From Trichoplax sp. H2 (Eukaryota; Placozoa; Uniplacotomia; Trichoplacea), in assembly GCA_003344405.1 (NCBI GenBank), contig NOWV01000373.1:1-33480 (forward strand): a DNA stretch of 33,480 nucleotides, written 5' to 3'. The notes beneath the pieces were generated by a model. The model saw nothing but the letters and a program-made list of their open reading frames with translations, ran no database searches and was not told the origin of the DNA. Positions 1-11,800 of the stretch are shown in pieces (the stretch's first letter is position 1; each line of letters starts with the position of its first letter). Position numbers and translations under genes: made by a program.

Positions 1-114
1 GTCTTTAGAAGTAGTATTCGGCTAGAGTAGAGCTGTGTAGTTAATCTTTGTATAAGATTCAATAAAGCCCTTACTTTTCTAAAATTTGGAATTTCGTGAT
101 TGGTATAAATCACA
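1..114 (+). mobile_element. possible 3' end of an LTR (remnant)
   Basis: The segment has a polyadenylation-like AATAAA at 61-66, a T-rich stretch ending in TTTTCTAAA, and a terminus ...ATCACA at about 114. This order closely resembles a second segment at 24370-24476, which has ATCTTTGTA, TTCAATAAA, TTTTCTAAA and an end in CTCACA. Two related termini of this kind suggest R-U5 parts of one LTR family. No primer-binding site, gag/pol reading frame or target-site duplication could be recognised, and the left part lies outside the window. It could equally be the 3' untranslated end of a gene to the left. Confidence 0.25.
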
Positions 115-2301
115 CTTGCACCCAGCAATCTTCCTCAGAGCCAGATATAAGCGTACTACCTAACGATCAAATCATAATCTGAACTTTTGAAGCAAAAGTA
201 GTAATCTGTAAGACCATGTAAAGATTTTATTATGCAACAGTGAGTAACTAACAAAATCAAAAACATATCCTGTAATTAAAGGGTTGTTAAATAAAATTTA
301 AGTCAATATCTTCAAGGAGGTTTCGTATTAGTATACTTCGTTGGAGAATTTGAACAAGCTTTGAAGCGATAGTACAGTTTACTGAAATGATAGTACCGTA
401 GAAATTTTCCTAGCAGTTTTATCACACGTAGGCCAAGAAGCATCTGAATGAGTGCTCTTAGAAGAAAAAAATCAGCTATAGCTGGCTAAATTTGAATTAG
501 GTTCAGTTTGGGCGATTCCGTTCTCATTTTAGGTGGAACCTTTGGCCAAATTAAAAGTAAAAGATAAGTAGAAATGATAGGAAATCTAACAGTATCAGCA
601 AGAAATGAAGAATCAAAACTTGCAGAAGTGTCATGCATGATGTCAACAAGTCAAGACTTAGTTTGAATACACGTATATCTCCCCTCTTATTTCTCAACTC
701 AATATCTTATATACGGCATATTTTCTCTAGTATTCCCGGTACGTATATTCTATCACGTATCGAGGTTATTAGTAATACACTAATGCGTACAGCTCTGTAC
801 AGACATATCACAATTATACCCTTAAACATTTACGTAACGTTGCTATATGGTAAACCAGTCGCATTTATAATATTCCGCTACTAATTACAACAGTGTAGTG
901 AATATATAAAAAAAACCATAACGCATGATATACTAAAGCAGGTAAACTCTGAAGTAAATAACCAAGTTTGTAGTGGTACTGGCTTCATTCGAACGCTATT
1001 ACTTTTCTTCTTCGGCATCTTGCTATACAGTACTGTATACCTGATTTACGATGGAGCCTTACTGTCGTACACTTTTCGTCAAATATTCCGCTGATAAAAT
1101 TGTCTAATAAAATGCAATACCTCTATGTTTGATGTACGATGGAGCCTTATTATTGTACATTTTTTGTGACATCATGGTAAATTCAAAGCCTCAGATAAAC
1201 GAACATTTATATTATTTTTTCTCAAATGTTAAGAATACGTTTGCTTTAAAGTTTTAACTAGAATGAGCAGTCTCATAGTTTACCGTAAACCAAGGATGGT
1301 CGATTAAGTACCAAGAGTCCAAAACAGAATACGTGTGCAAGACCCATGGACGAACATTGCTATGGATAATAGTGTAGTGTACACTTAAAAAATATGGATT
1401 TTATGTTTTATGTGAGTTATTTCAAAGAAATAGAGTAACCAACAAATTACAATTGAAACTAACAGAATCAAACATGCCAAGCACCGTCATCCACTGTAAG
1501 ACATGATTGAATTTTCTTAAATCCATTTGCGAACGTACTCACAACATTTAAGGGTCGTTAACATGAGGCCATTTTTTATAGAAAGAATACATTTACTCAA
1601 TGACAGGATCTATTTCAGCACCTCATCGGTTTAAGTTACTAAAAGATAAAGTAGCCCAGTAGTAGATATTAGAGTCAGTATTCTACATGTGTATGAGAAT
1701 ATATCGCCCATTACGTTGCTTTTTTCGTTTACAGTTATTTTTACAAGAGCTTTTCAGGATAAATTACGCAATTAATCTTGTGTCAGTTTCAACTATGAAG
1801 GGTTTTACACAAAATGGTTCCACAGCTGCAAGTTTACATATTTATTTAAAAATGGTAGAATTAAAGTTAACTTTGATATACCAGAAACGGTAGTGAGGCA
1901 TGAATAATATTTTCCTCTTTTCGTCCATATAAATACAAGGTAACGTTCAAATACACATTGAAATATTCAGTTGCATTGCTAAGGCTAAAGTCCTACTCTA
2001 TTTACATCAACAGTCCTATGCTGTGGTTTATGTTGACATAAGTGCATAAACAAGGCCATAGTTACTTGTCAGCGAAGTAATCTAGGGAAAGATGACTTAA
2101 CTTAAATCGGACAACTTTAGGTGATATAAAGGGAATAGTAACAGACAACTCTTTTTAGTCGCTTTCCTTCAATTTCTTAGCACTTCCACTAAATAAACAG
2201 AGAATAGAATATTGCATTCATTACCAGGAATATTGTTACCCTAATCTAAATATCCGAGTATCGAACCCCACATTACTGCAAATCAACATTACGAGCCATT
2301 A
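115..2301. other. intergenic, no supported gene
   Basis: AT-rich sequence with stops in all frames. No exon with good splice sites and coding-like composition was recognised. The only structure seen is a short direct repeat at 1043-1166, listed separately. The short open frames at 633-884 and 1687-1893 look like chance frames. Confidence 0.5.
1043..1166. repeat. direct repeat pair of about 34 bp
   Basis: The motif TACGATGGAGCCTTA, followed by a GTACA-TTTT stretch, occurs at about 1047 and again at about 1134, roughly 87 bp apart, with several mismatches in the tail. It is probably a small duplication. No function is proposed. Confidence 0.5.
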
Positions 2302-5300
2302 TTACCTTACGGGACCTCCGGTACCCATTTCCTTGCGCTTTTTAATGATCTGTTATCCATATAAAATAAAACACCATCAATTTTCTGAATTGTGCGTTTC
2401 ATAGTACGTTTACAGCAAATGTTACATAATTCAAACTAAGAAAATTAAACAATGATTACGTTAGAGATTTGCTGCCATTCACGATCTAACTTTGATTTAT
2501 CATCTTTTACACCTTGACGCCTAGTTTTTCTTCCGTCAGCCATCTTGACTCCGAACTGGAAAGCAGCTCTACAAATATGATTCAAAGGTTCAATAAAGCT
2601 ACGCTGGAATGACAAGCAATGATCAGCATATTATAGATATGGTGATAAGTAGAGCTAGTACTGCAATATAAAGTACTACAAAAGCTGTAGCATACTTTGG
2701 TAGAGCTTCACGCTTTTCCATGTACTTGTTGTAATCTTCCTCATTTTCAAAATCCCATCGGCCAACAGGACCTTTTTTATTACCCTATGTTACAATTTTA
2801 ATTGACAATTTTTAATAACTGAAATAAAAATGATGTATATTTATTGATTTCAACTCGGTTATTGACATATCACAAGCTGTGGTAGCTTCTGATATTAACA
2901 CAGAGTAACATAATTTAGACACATTTAATATTACCATGTCCATTTTCGAATAGTCAGCTTCTTCGTCGCTATCAGCCATGGCATCATCTACTTCCATAGC
3001 TCTACAATATGTAATCCAATATAAAACAATATCGTAATTTAGTCATTCTGTGCAACACGCATTATTTCATGATGAGTTAATTCCGATGTAACTACATACC
3101 CAGGATAGCATTCGGCGTAATAGTCTAAGCTACTACCAACACCTTGATTTTTCTTCGCTGGAACCGTCTTAGCTTTCGCTCTAGGTATTGTAAATGTAAA
3201 TTGAGAACGATATTATATAAATTTTTGTGAAGTGTAATAATATTTAGAGAGTGTACAGCAAAATAATTTTGTATGATTTTAATACAAAACATCCACTCAC
3301 TTTATGTTTTGCTGTTGTCGGTTCTTAGCGTCGGCAATAATAGTTGACCACAATTCAAAGGTACGAATAACTTATATGAGTTATCATATTACGATATCAC
3401 AAAATTTTCAATCCTCAAAATTGATATTAACCTCCTTTTTGGAAAATTTTTCTGTTATTTTTTTTACATAATCTTTGGATGATATCGTCATAAATTCGTC
3501 GTCTTTGTCATTGTTATCGTCGACGGGCTTTTTAAAATATGTACCGGGTTGCATTTGATGACTTTTCTTGTCTTTCTTTGACTTTAAGTCAAGTAAATAA
3601 TCCGATCCAACGTCATCGAAAATGCTGCGCAATTCCAAAGAGTAGAAATGAAAATTGACAATTACATTATAAGTTGCTCATACTTTAGTTAACAAAAAAA
3701 GAAATTACAAGCCCACATTGATACCTCATGTTCCCTTCCGGTGCTATCACTTTAGGTCTTTCCTGAGAATGTGCTGTAACATGTTCTTTACCAGCTCTTT
3801 CCTTCTTCTTCAGTTTTTTGCTTCGTAAACCTTGCCTTAGGTGAGCCAATATCTGCGTTAACTTATTTATTACAATGTCATTGGTCGAAATATCACTTTG
3901 TGTCTGCAATCAAAATAAGGGAAAAAGTTATTATGGCATACTGGAGAGACTTACAACGGTTTCCAAATACATGATAAGCAAAGGTAAAACAATAACCTCA
4001 GCATTTTGGAAATCAGCTTTACTTCGAATAATTGTAGTCGGAATATCACTCTCGCCTTCATCATCATTCAAATCAACTGCGTAAGCCTACAAAAATAGTT
4101 AGCATATAATTATGAGTGGAGTACGTTGATGCCCAAATGATTTAATCTATTTACATAAGAAGAAGGCTTACCATTCTTCCAGAAGCAAAGAACTCGTTTC
4201 GTAGTGGTAGCGAAGATTTAAAAACAATATTATGAATATTTTTGGCTAAAGTTGATGAAAAGATTTATAATACATTAATCCTAGATTCTATGACAGTCAA
4301 GTTGAGATTGCCAAGATAGCTAACGGGTGCGGTATTGCTAAGACATAATAGTAAACTAAAATGCACATTTCTTACCTAATCTTGTTCGAAATGAAATCTC
4401 TTCAGTTTCAACTTGCTTAACTCTGACAATTTATTGGTTGTAGGTAATTACATTGTAAGAATTAAATGAACAAAGTCCTTTGTGAATAATTTCATAGTAG
4501 GGAGATGAACATACTTATTTTGGGTTGACAAGTCCTCTTCTTCTATAATTTCATCTCGCTCGTCAGTAGTCATTTGCTCTCGTACCTTTAAATTATCACA
4601 TGATAATCAGATTATTTAGAGTGGCTGTAAATATTTGAATATGTATCACCAAGTAGCAATTTAGCTGTACATTATTTGATATCAGAGATATCAGTATATG
4701 AACTCTAGACGAAGTATTCTGTACTATCCGTTATGATATGTTTGCAAACCTTTTGCAGTAATGCAAAATCGAGACCTTTCACCAAGTGAGTATGTTCCAT
4801 ATCACCACCAAGATATTTACTTTCCTGAATTTCCTTTATACGTCTCTCAGCAGCGCTATCTCTGAAATATGTTATAGTAACATTTTGTAATAATGACTGC
4901 ATTGATATATCGCTTTTGGAGTGCTATTTGAGGAAATGACATATAACAGCTATTGGACGTAACTGCAAAAGTAAAAGTACTCACCCTGATTCGCCTAATG
5001 GCCCAATCGTTCTGTATCTCGTATCAGTATGAGATGCTGCATTCTGATAATCTGTATCTACCCCATCGCGTCTCTCTTTAGCCTGCGTGCGTTGATTAGA
5101 TAGTATCGTGTACAATAAAAATATGATTCTTAGGTAAAATCGTCGCTTACAATCCAGTTGATAAAGAAATGACGGTGTTTGCTTTGCTGTACGCTAGTTC
5201 ACAAATCATGAATCGTATGCATCGCTAAAAGGAGTATACTTTGTATGTTTCTATGACTTATTATTACAGTATTATAAGAACGATCCAAGGGAGACCTTCT

Positions 5301-6380
5301 CTAATTGTTACCTACTGCTGTTCTACAGTAGAATAAGACTATATCTACTTTACGGATGAGAATATCGGCATGGCTGTGCCTTTACTACATTTATATTTAT
5401 GAATACATACTCTATCGCGATATTTATTGGCAATTTCCTTTTTCCATTGATCTTCTTCACTTTTTTCTTTGGCAAATTGAGTCGTGCTGAATAAAGTAAG
5501 AAACAATAATTTAAAGTTATAACACATTGATTTGCTAGTCTGGTTGTCCTGTTTACTGCAATATCACAACTGGTAAACATCATAAAAAGTGTCATGACGC
5601 AAAGTTCAAAGCAACTGCTCTACTTCTACTGCATAGTACTGTATAGAACATGAATTTAAAATAAAGTTAATCGGTATTGAAAGTTTATACGGTACCAAGT
5701 TAACCCAGGCAAGTTATCAAGGAAAGAACATGCAGTTTAAAATAATTGTTACCATCACGATTGCATTACCTCTTTTTTTTATGACGTTTAAATTGAGCAG
5801 TATCTTTCTCATCTTTCTTACTTATGCTAAATTGATGAATCATACAGTTTACAAGCAAATTGACACTTTATATAAGATGAATAGCAAGACACATTTATGG
5901 CTTACGTGGAGAATTCGGAGGATTTTGGACGTGGTGTCATCAACATACGACGAAAGTCGTCATTCGTCAGCCTTTAAAACAACGAAAGTAAAATGAATCA
6001 GTCACTATAACCGTTATCCTTTCTACCGTTTTAATTAGGTTACGACATGCTCTGCATGATTCTACTATCAATGTCATCGCTATCTCAATCGTCCTGTTGA
6101 TATCGAGCAATGGATGTTGCATCGACTAAGCGAATCGCCGACTACGAAACGCACTATGGCAATTATGGTAGCACCTACTTTTCCTCCTTCGATTCACCCC
6201 TATGAAAGGTTGGAGGAGCAATGGGGTTGGAAAACGGTTCATTTTGAACTATGGATATAAAAGAAAATGCGTCAAATGGCATCTTAAACGATTCATGTTA
6301 TCCATTTGATGCAATCCAGTAAAATCAAGACGATCAACATTAGCCTTCTTCAGGCAGCCATCAAACTTACCTTCCGGCAT
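2302..6380 (-). CDS. IK: RED/IK-like spliceosomal protein (19 exons)
   Basis: RED/IK is a nuclear spliceosome component that works with SMU1 in activation of the B complex (family knowledge). Exons, minus strand, 5' to 3': 6380-6371, 6083-6044, 5971-5906, 5820-5770, 5486-5411, 5082-4985, 4861-4750, 4585-4515, 4422-4376, 4245-4172, 4086-3997, 3903-3725, 3624-3432, 3323-3301, 3180-3100, 3001-2935, 2784-2696, 2568-2460, 2349-2302. All have GT-AG borders and phases agree throughout, giving 507 residues. Diagnostic segments are the start MPE; LTNDDFRRMLMTPRP (about 18-32); KYRDR (77-81); GGDMEHTHLVKGLDFALLQK (132-151); TNDIVINKLTQIL (about 252-264); YAECYPG; DSDEEADYSKMD; GRWDF (434-438); and FGVKMADGRKTRR (461-473). 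Exon 1 is only 10 nt. Its start rests on the MPE match, the donor GTAAGT and the phase. The Arg-Glu/Asp repeat that names vertebrate RED is absent, so the protein is shorter than the human one (about 557). Exon 14 (23 nt) is the least certain. Confidence 0.92.
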
Positions 6381-6584
6381 GGCTGTAACTAGGATATCCA
6401 GCTGGAAACAATCGTCCGCTCGATCTGGCGGCTACAGTACTTACAGTAGAGAGCTTGTAACTTGACATAGTAGTGTATCCCATTCAGGTGTGCATTTAAC
6501 CTATTTTACACTGCGTGACTTTTTGTCGCTTTTGCTCATGGTGTTATTGGACTGCTGTCCAAATGTACTGTACTGGACTGTGTG
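6381..6584. other. IK: IK upstream region
   Basis: About 200 bp between the IK start codon (minus strand) and the minisatellite. It should contain the 5' UTR and proximal promoter. No clear TATA or CCAAT element was recognised. Confidence 0.3.
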
Positions 6585-7165
6585 TACTGTCCTTTGACGG
6601 GTGGTCAGAAAGACGGACACCTATTTGATATCTGTCCAAATGTGCTGTACTGGACTCTGTGTACTGTCCTGTGACGGATGGCTAGAAAGACGGATGCCTC
6701 TTCGAAGATAATGTTCAATACTCTACTCAGTGTACGGTCCTTTGACGGATGGCCAGAAAGATGGATACCTCTGTGTATCTGTCCAAATGTACTACACTGG
6801 GACTCTGTGTCGTGTACTGTCCTGTGACGGATGGCCAGAAAGACGGATGCCTATTCGAAGATCATGTTCAATACTCTACTCAGCGTACGGTCCTTTGACG
6901 GATGGCCAGAAAGACGGATGCCTATTCGAAGATCATGTTCAATACTCTACTCAGTGTATGGTCCTTTGACGGATGGCCAGAAAGACGGACACCTGTTTGA
7001 AACCAATGTTCGACGGATAGACGGAAAGGCGGATACCTATTTAATAAAAACAATGTTCAATACTCTACTCAGACACTCAGTGTACGGTCCTTTGACAGAT
7101 GGCCGGAAAGACGGATACCTATTTGAAAACAATGTTCAATACTCTACTGTACTGCATACAGTAGT
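6585..7165 (+). repeat. minisatellite, about 71-bp unit, about 7 copies
   Basis: Each unit opens with AC(G/T)GTCCTTTGACGGATGG, continues with CAGAAAGACGGATGCCT, and closes with one of two tails: AATGTTCAATACTCTACTCAGTGT or ATCTGTCCAAATGT-CTGTACTGGACTCTGTGT. The two tails alternate in the first units; the later units all carry the CTACTCAGTGT tail. The sixth unit holds an internal partial duplication, and the last runs into single-copy sequence at about 7165. Long open frames here (for example 6831-7223) follow from the repeat composition and are not taken as genes. Confidence 0.9.
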
Positions 7166-7223
7166 CCTAGTGTACCCTTTCAACTGGCAAAATGGAACTA
7201 AAACCATCGTGCAAATACACTAG

Positions 7224-8757
7224 TTTATACCGACATGAACACATTTCCTAATCTTTGACTTGACTAGAGGGATAAAAATGGTGGCATCGAGAGCAATAAA
7301 TTGCAATTTATACTTTTCTTGAACTTGATGAAAATACCATCGGATAGGAAACATTGCTGTACGCTAGCCGTAGCCATTTTGCATAAGTTACTTTGGATAC
7401 TGAGTTTCTAGCTGTCCTACTGATACATCAAATAGAATGATATTCTTCATTTGGGCATGGTTTCTAGTAGATTTGAATACAGTAGAGTAACTCAATGAAT
7501 GCACGACGTCGTATACAGTTTCCTATCGATTTTTGTATTCAGCATTCCCGGTATGGGTGATACGCAACTGTTGAACTCATAAAGAGAATGAAGAAGACTT
7601 TTAAAGCATCTTTTAAGCGACTGCATTTGCTCTGTTCTTCGCTGATCGAAAATTAAAGAAATTCCATGCAATTATTGCATCGTTATTCATGAATTGTGAT
7701 TAATATACTGTACAGTACAGTAAAATCCTTGACGGTAGAAAAGTAAAACTACCGTATTTCGAATTGGTTGCAATACAGTACTTTAGTGTGACTCTGTCAT
7801 TGCTGGTAGAAGATGCAAGTTAATTAATGAAGGTTGAACATGAGATTGAATGGACGATACTGAAGAAGGCTACTAGTGACTGATCTAGTCGTATGCTAAT
7901 AATCCAGCGCTTATCATGATAGAAGAGCAAATGACTAAGCAATGGTATATCCGCAGTTGTCTTGAGTCGACTGTTCTTGAGTAAGTTACAGTACAGTACA
8001 GTAACGCGCCAATAGGAATATTTTATGGCAACGTGCGCAACAATTTTTCTTACGAAAAGTGGTGTAGTCAACCATGCATGGCAACAGTCAATTTGCTCTG
8101 ATGAACAACTGTGTATGACTTATCTGAAAACCAAACTGATTTTGTGCATTCTAAATTGAGAAACTGGCAAAAGCTGAGTACATCATTTCCTCTCATGCCC
8201 GTACATTACAAGGTAAACGCTCACGTAAACGTATATTAATCGAACGCTAGTCTCAATCGAGCGCCATTTCCAGTAGGTGCAACCACTCTCACTCATTTCA
8301 CCAGACTAATTTTAAATTAAAATGTCTAATGAAAGCCTATTCAAAATCCCTTCCACAGGGTACATCTCAATTTCTTGATCATCACTATTTCAATTGGTTG
8401 GCGAGTCACTTCGATCAATTTTACCGCTGAAAAGTTGAGATGATCAAGAAAAAATGGTCGTATGGTACACTTAAAAAACGATTTAAAGTCCATCTTGTAA
8501 TGAACTCAAATGCTGCTCACTACTACGCCTCCGTCCGCTTACAGTGGGAGAAATTGACCAGCATATCTGAAAAGTATCACACTGACAATCATTATCATTT
8601 TATTATTATAATGGACGTGTTTACGTATCATGGATAGAAGGAATACCACCAAGTTTCTGCATCAAATGACATTACAAAGGGCCATCAATAATAATTTTTT
8701 TTGTCCTTTCCGCTATAACCCAATAGACTATACGAGCAAATTGGTAGGATAGTTTGT
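7224..8757. other. intergenic, no supported gene
   Basis: Nothing recognisable. Short TACAGTACAG-type palindromic runs occur at about 7706-7722 and 7986-8001. The open frame at 8440-8637 (65 codons) has no recognisable motif and no flanking splice logic that I could complete, so it is not called. Confidence 0.4.
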
Positions 8758-8890
8758 GCTAGGGACCTCGTGCTCACGATCTGCAGCGTGCAACAGCGCT
8801 GGTCCATAGGGGACAAGGAAGGCCAAGCCTACCCCGGCGGTCCTGCGGTGTGCAACTTAGCTAAACATTCTTCGGCTTAGCGGGCTTAGT
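8758..8890. other. GC-rich island, possible structured RNA or element
   Basis: About 130 bp of clearly GC-richer sequence stands out in AT-rich surroundings. Pairings visible by eye are GGACC (8763-8767) with GGTCC (8801-8805), CGTG-CT-CACG just inside it, the palindrome CAGCGCTG, and GCTAA...TTAGC near 8869-8881. It matches no U1, U2, U4, U5, U6, 5S or tRNA signature known to me. It could be a structured RNA, a short non-autonomous element or a chance patch. Confidence 0.3.
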
Positions 8891-11800
8891 TTACAAGTAA
8901 AATCATATCTTTCACATGTTCATACGCAGCTAGTAATTACCAGAAATGCTCAAATTCTCATTTTATAACACACTTAATACATTTAATATTAAGAGAGAAT
9001 TTTAAGTTATGCCATTAGAGTAATTGACAAGTCTATCGTCGAGTAGGCGCCTTTCGAGTCTGCTGATTAGGATCGACAACCCACATTAAGAGTATGATAT
9101 GCAGTGAGTCTGGACAGCGTAGTTGATTCCTGCTATGCCATATCCATCCTACAACCATACGAAGGCATCTATAATTTGCTTAATGGATACGCTTACCTAT
9201 GAAGAATAGTATCGACTAAAATATCCATCTACCATACTAGTTGTTGTCCAGCGATACTTCGCTAGTACGAGTATAATACTCAATTTCAGATGGAGCAAGT
9301 TGTAGGATGCATTTAAAAGAAGGAAGGTATCCGTTCATAAAATTAGCCTCCGCTGAATAAGGCAAAATTCATTCCATTATCCATAGTAATTCAAATAATA
9401 AATTGCTATTAGAATCAGTAGTCAATGCCAAATGCAATATCTTAAGCATTAAATTTTCCTCCTTAGATTATCAGGTTACAGTAGACACAAACGTAAATAA
9501 ATTGTAAAGTATTTATACGCGTGTACTATACTAAGTTGCTAACCCAATGGCGTTGTTTGACAAGCTAACAAGGTGAAGGACACGCTAGTGTAGTGCTTTA
9601 AACCCTGGACTAAAATATAGGTCGAAACATTGATATTTGGGGACCAGTGTTGAACTGCTAATTCCAGTTGCCTTTTAATAATTAAATTCCCATAATAGTC
9701 ATCTTAATGTTGACATTTCCTTCAACCACAACGTGTACCATAACAATCGTATTACCAGCAAATATCAAAGTATAAAATTTTAAATTGACATTGAATATCA
9801 TCAGTCTAAAGCCCAGGTGTAGTGCTGTATATTGTTAATTATAATAATGAGGCGGTGCCGCAAACTGATACTCTTATCCTCCAATACTCATTTAAATACT
9901 TTCTACTTCAACTAGTTTTGATCTAATTTAGCCAACTTAATGAGATTCAAAATAAAAGTAGTAGCTGTCGCAGATACGAATTACAACAAGGCATGATAAA
10001 ATAAGGCAGCATCTGCTCGGCAGAATGAAACTCAATTTTGTTATACGGCTTTCACTTAGATAGGAAGCAATCCTATTTCAAATATAGTATATTATAATCG
10101 TATCATTTATTGATGAAATAGCAACGTCCGATTGTAGAAGCCAATTAGTAGGCTGCTTCGTACCAAGCTAATAAAGTACTTTGGAACAGATAAATAACGG
10201 CTACCATTCTCGAGTTGCTAATAGCTACAATATTTAGTAGATTATAGATTTCTACCAAAGTTAGATGGTACACCAATACAAATTTCTCGATTAACTTCTA
10301 GCTAGTGAATACTGTGCTAGCACAAACTCGTATTTATTTTTAGTCGTTTTTACAACTTCATAACTCAAGAATGTAAGGCCCTATAAAACTACCGACCTGT
10401 TTTCAGTTCTAGATAAAACGAACGCTTCAAGGCAGACAATTAGTATTGATTCCATATCACAACTTGTGCGGTCCAAATTTTGTTTCGTTAACCCACTGCG
10501 GTGAGCAATTTATATCGCATAAGATACTCCAACTCATTTTTTTGTTGTTGATTACAAAGACTATAATACAGCAACTACGTGATATATATATGTATATCAG
10601 ATATTACTAAATATAACGATTTACTTAAACTTGCATATAACGTCTTATCCATAATCTTGATAGCACTAGTTGTGGTGGATAAATATTATAATCGTATTCT
10701 GTCAATACAGTATCTAGTAATCTACATTCCATCTGACCTTCTTTTCACCTACAGGATTAACGCATATGATTGTAGTATTCTATCAATTCCCAGACATCTA
10801 CAGTAATACTGATATGTATATATATACGTATAGTTCTTAATGATGAGATTGAAATAGAGCCAAAATATTATTTCATGAAAATATCTCCTATTTCATAAAA
10901 TCGAATCGGAATATACATCATTAAATTAGTAGGATTTAAAAAGTAATACCAGCAATATCTTACAGTATAAGAACCATTCTGATGAACTCACATATATAAT
11001 TATATTTTCGAAGTAAACGCGATACGTTCAGTGCGATGTACTAGCAACATGCCAGTATATATTTATGCAGATATTTTAGCTAGCTTAATCGTAGTTTTAA
11101 GAATCTGATCAAGCTATACGATAGTAAATTTTTTAGATTATAGGTCTCCACCACGTGATAATGGTAATTAATGTTCCTTAACTAGCTAAGTAGAGTACAA
11201 CTGATTCGCTAAAATATATAAGTTAACATGACGGTAATGAAGCAATTTTAATAACAAATTTGTAAGCTCAAGTTCCTATGATAGTTTTTAACCGAATTTA
11301 AGACCTCAATGGTAACCCGATTGGCTACTGAGATGTAAATAATTTGATACTGCTATATTCGAGTAAAATATCGTAACTTTTATGAAAGAATTTAGATTTA
11401 TTGACCCTGGTAATAAGCTATCATATACTTATAAAACAAATAAACTAATCGAAAATACTAGCATGTTAGTATCATTTTAAGTTAATATAAATGCTGTAAT
11501 ATAACCGCAGATAATGAAATTACAAAAACATAGTTGCCGTTTTGAGCCTAACAGTAAGTAATTACTACTCTATATAATACTGTATTTCAGTCAACATTAG
11601 GTATCATATCCGCATTATGCTCATACTTTAAGGGTGTATGCTGTATGCATATAAATATATATATCGCACATAGATAAATTTGTTGGGTGGGGCTAAGCTA
11701 ACTGGCATGACTAATCCTTAAAAATTGTAGCTAGATGTTAGACAGTGCGATTACTGGATAGCTATTATATTACCTACGTGTAAGAGATAGACAGTATTAT

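Noticed and set aside
300-640. Possible gag-like internal region after the left-edge LTR-like end
   Set aside because: Short suggestive stretches only, interrupted by stops in all frames; no zinc knuckle or protease motif.
3301-3370. Larger IK exon with acceptor ATAAG at 3371-3372
   Set aside because: Joined to exon 13 it either shifts the frame or meets a stop. The 23-nt version from 3323 keeps phase on both sides.
6831-7223. 130-codon plus-strand open frame with repeated GW/RRSC and GQKDG motifs
   Set aside because: It lies inside the minisatellite. Overlapping frames are also open, the peptide just reflects the repeat unit, and there is no start context or splice logic.
8440-8637. 65-codon plus-strand frame (MIKKKWSYG...)
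   Set aside because: No recognisable motif and no conserved neighbour. It could be a decayed fragment, but nothing supports it.
10579-10806. 75-codon plus-strand frame, hydrophobic
   Set aside because: Ile/Tyr/Leu-rich as expected from AT-rich chance sequence; no family motif and no convincing splice sites.
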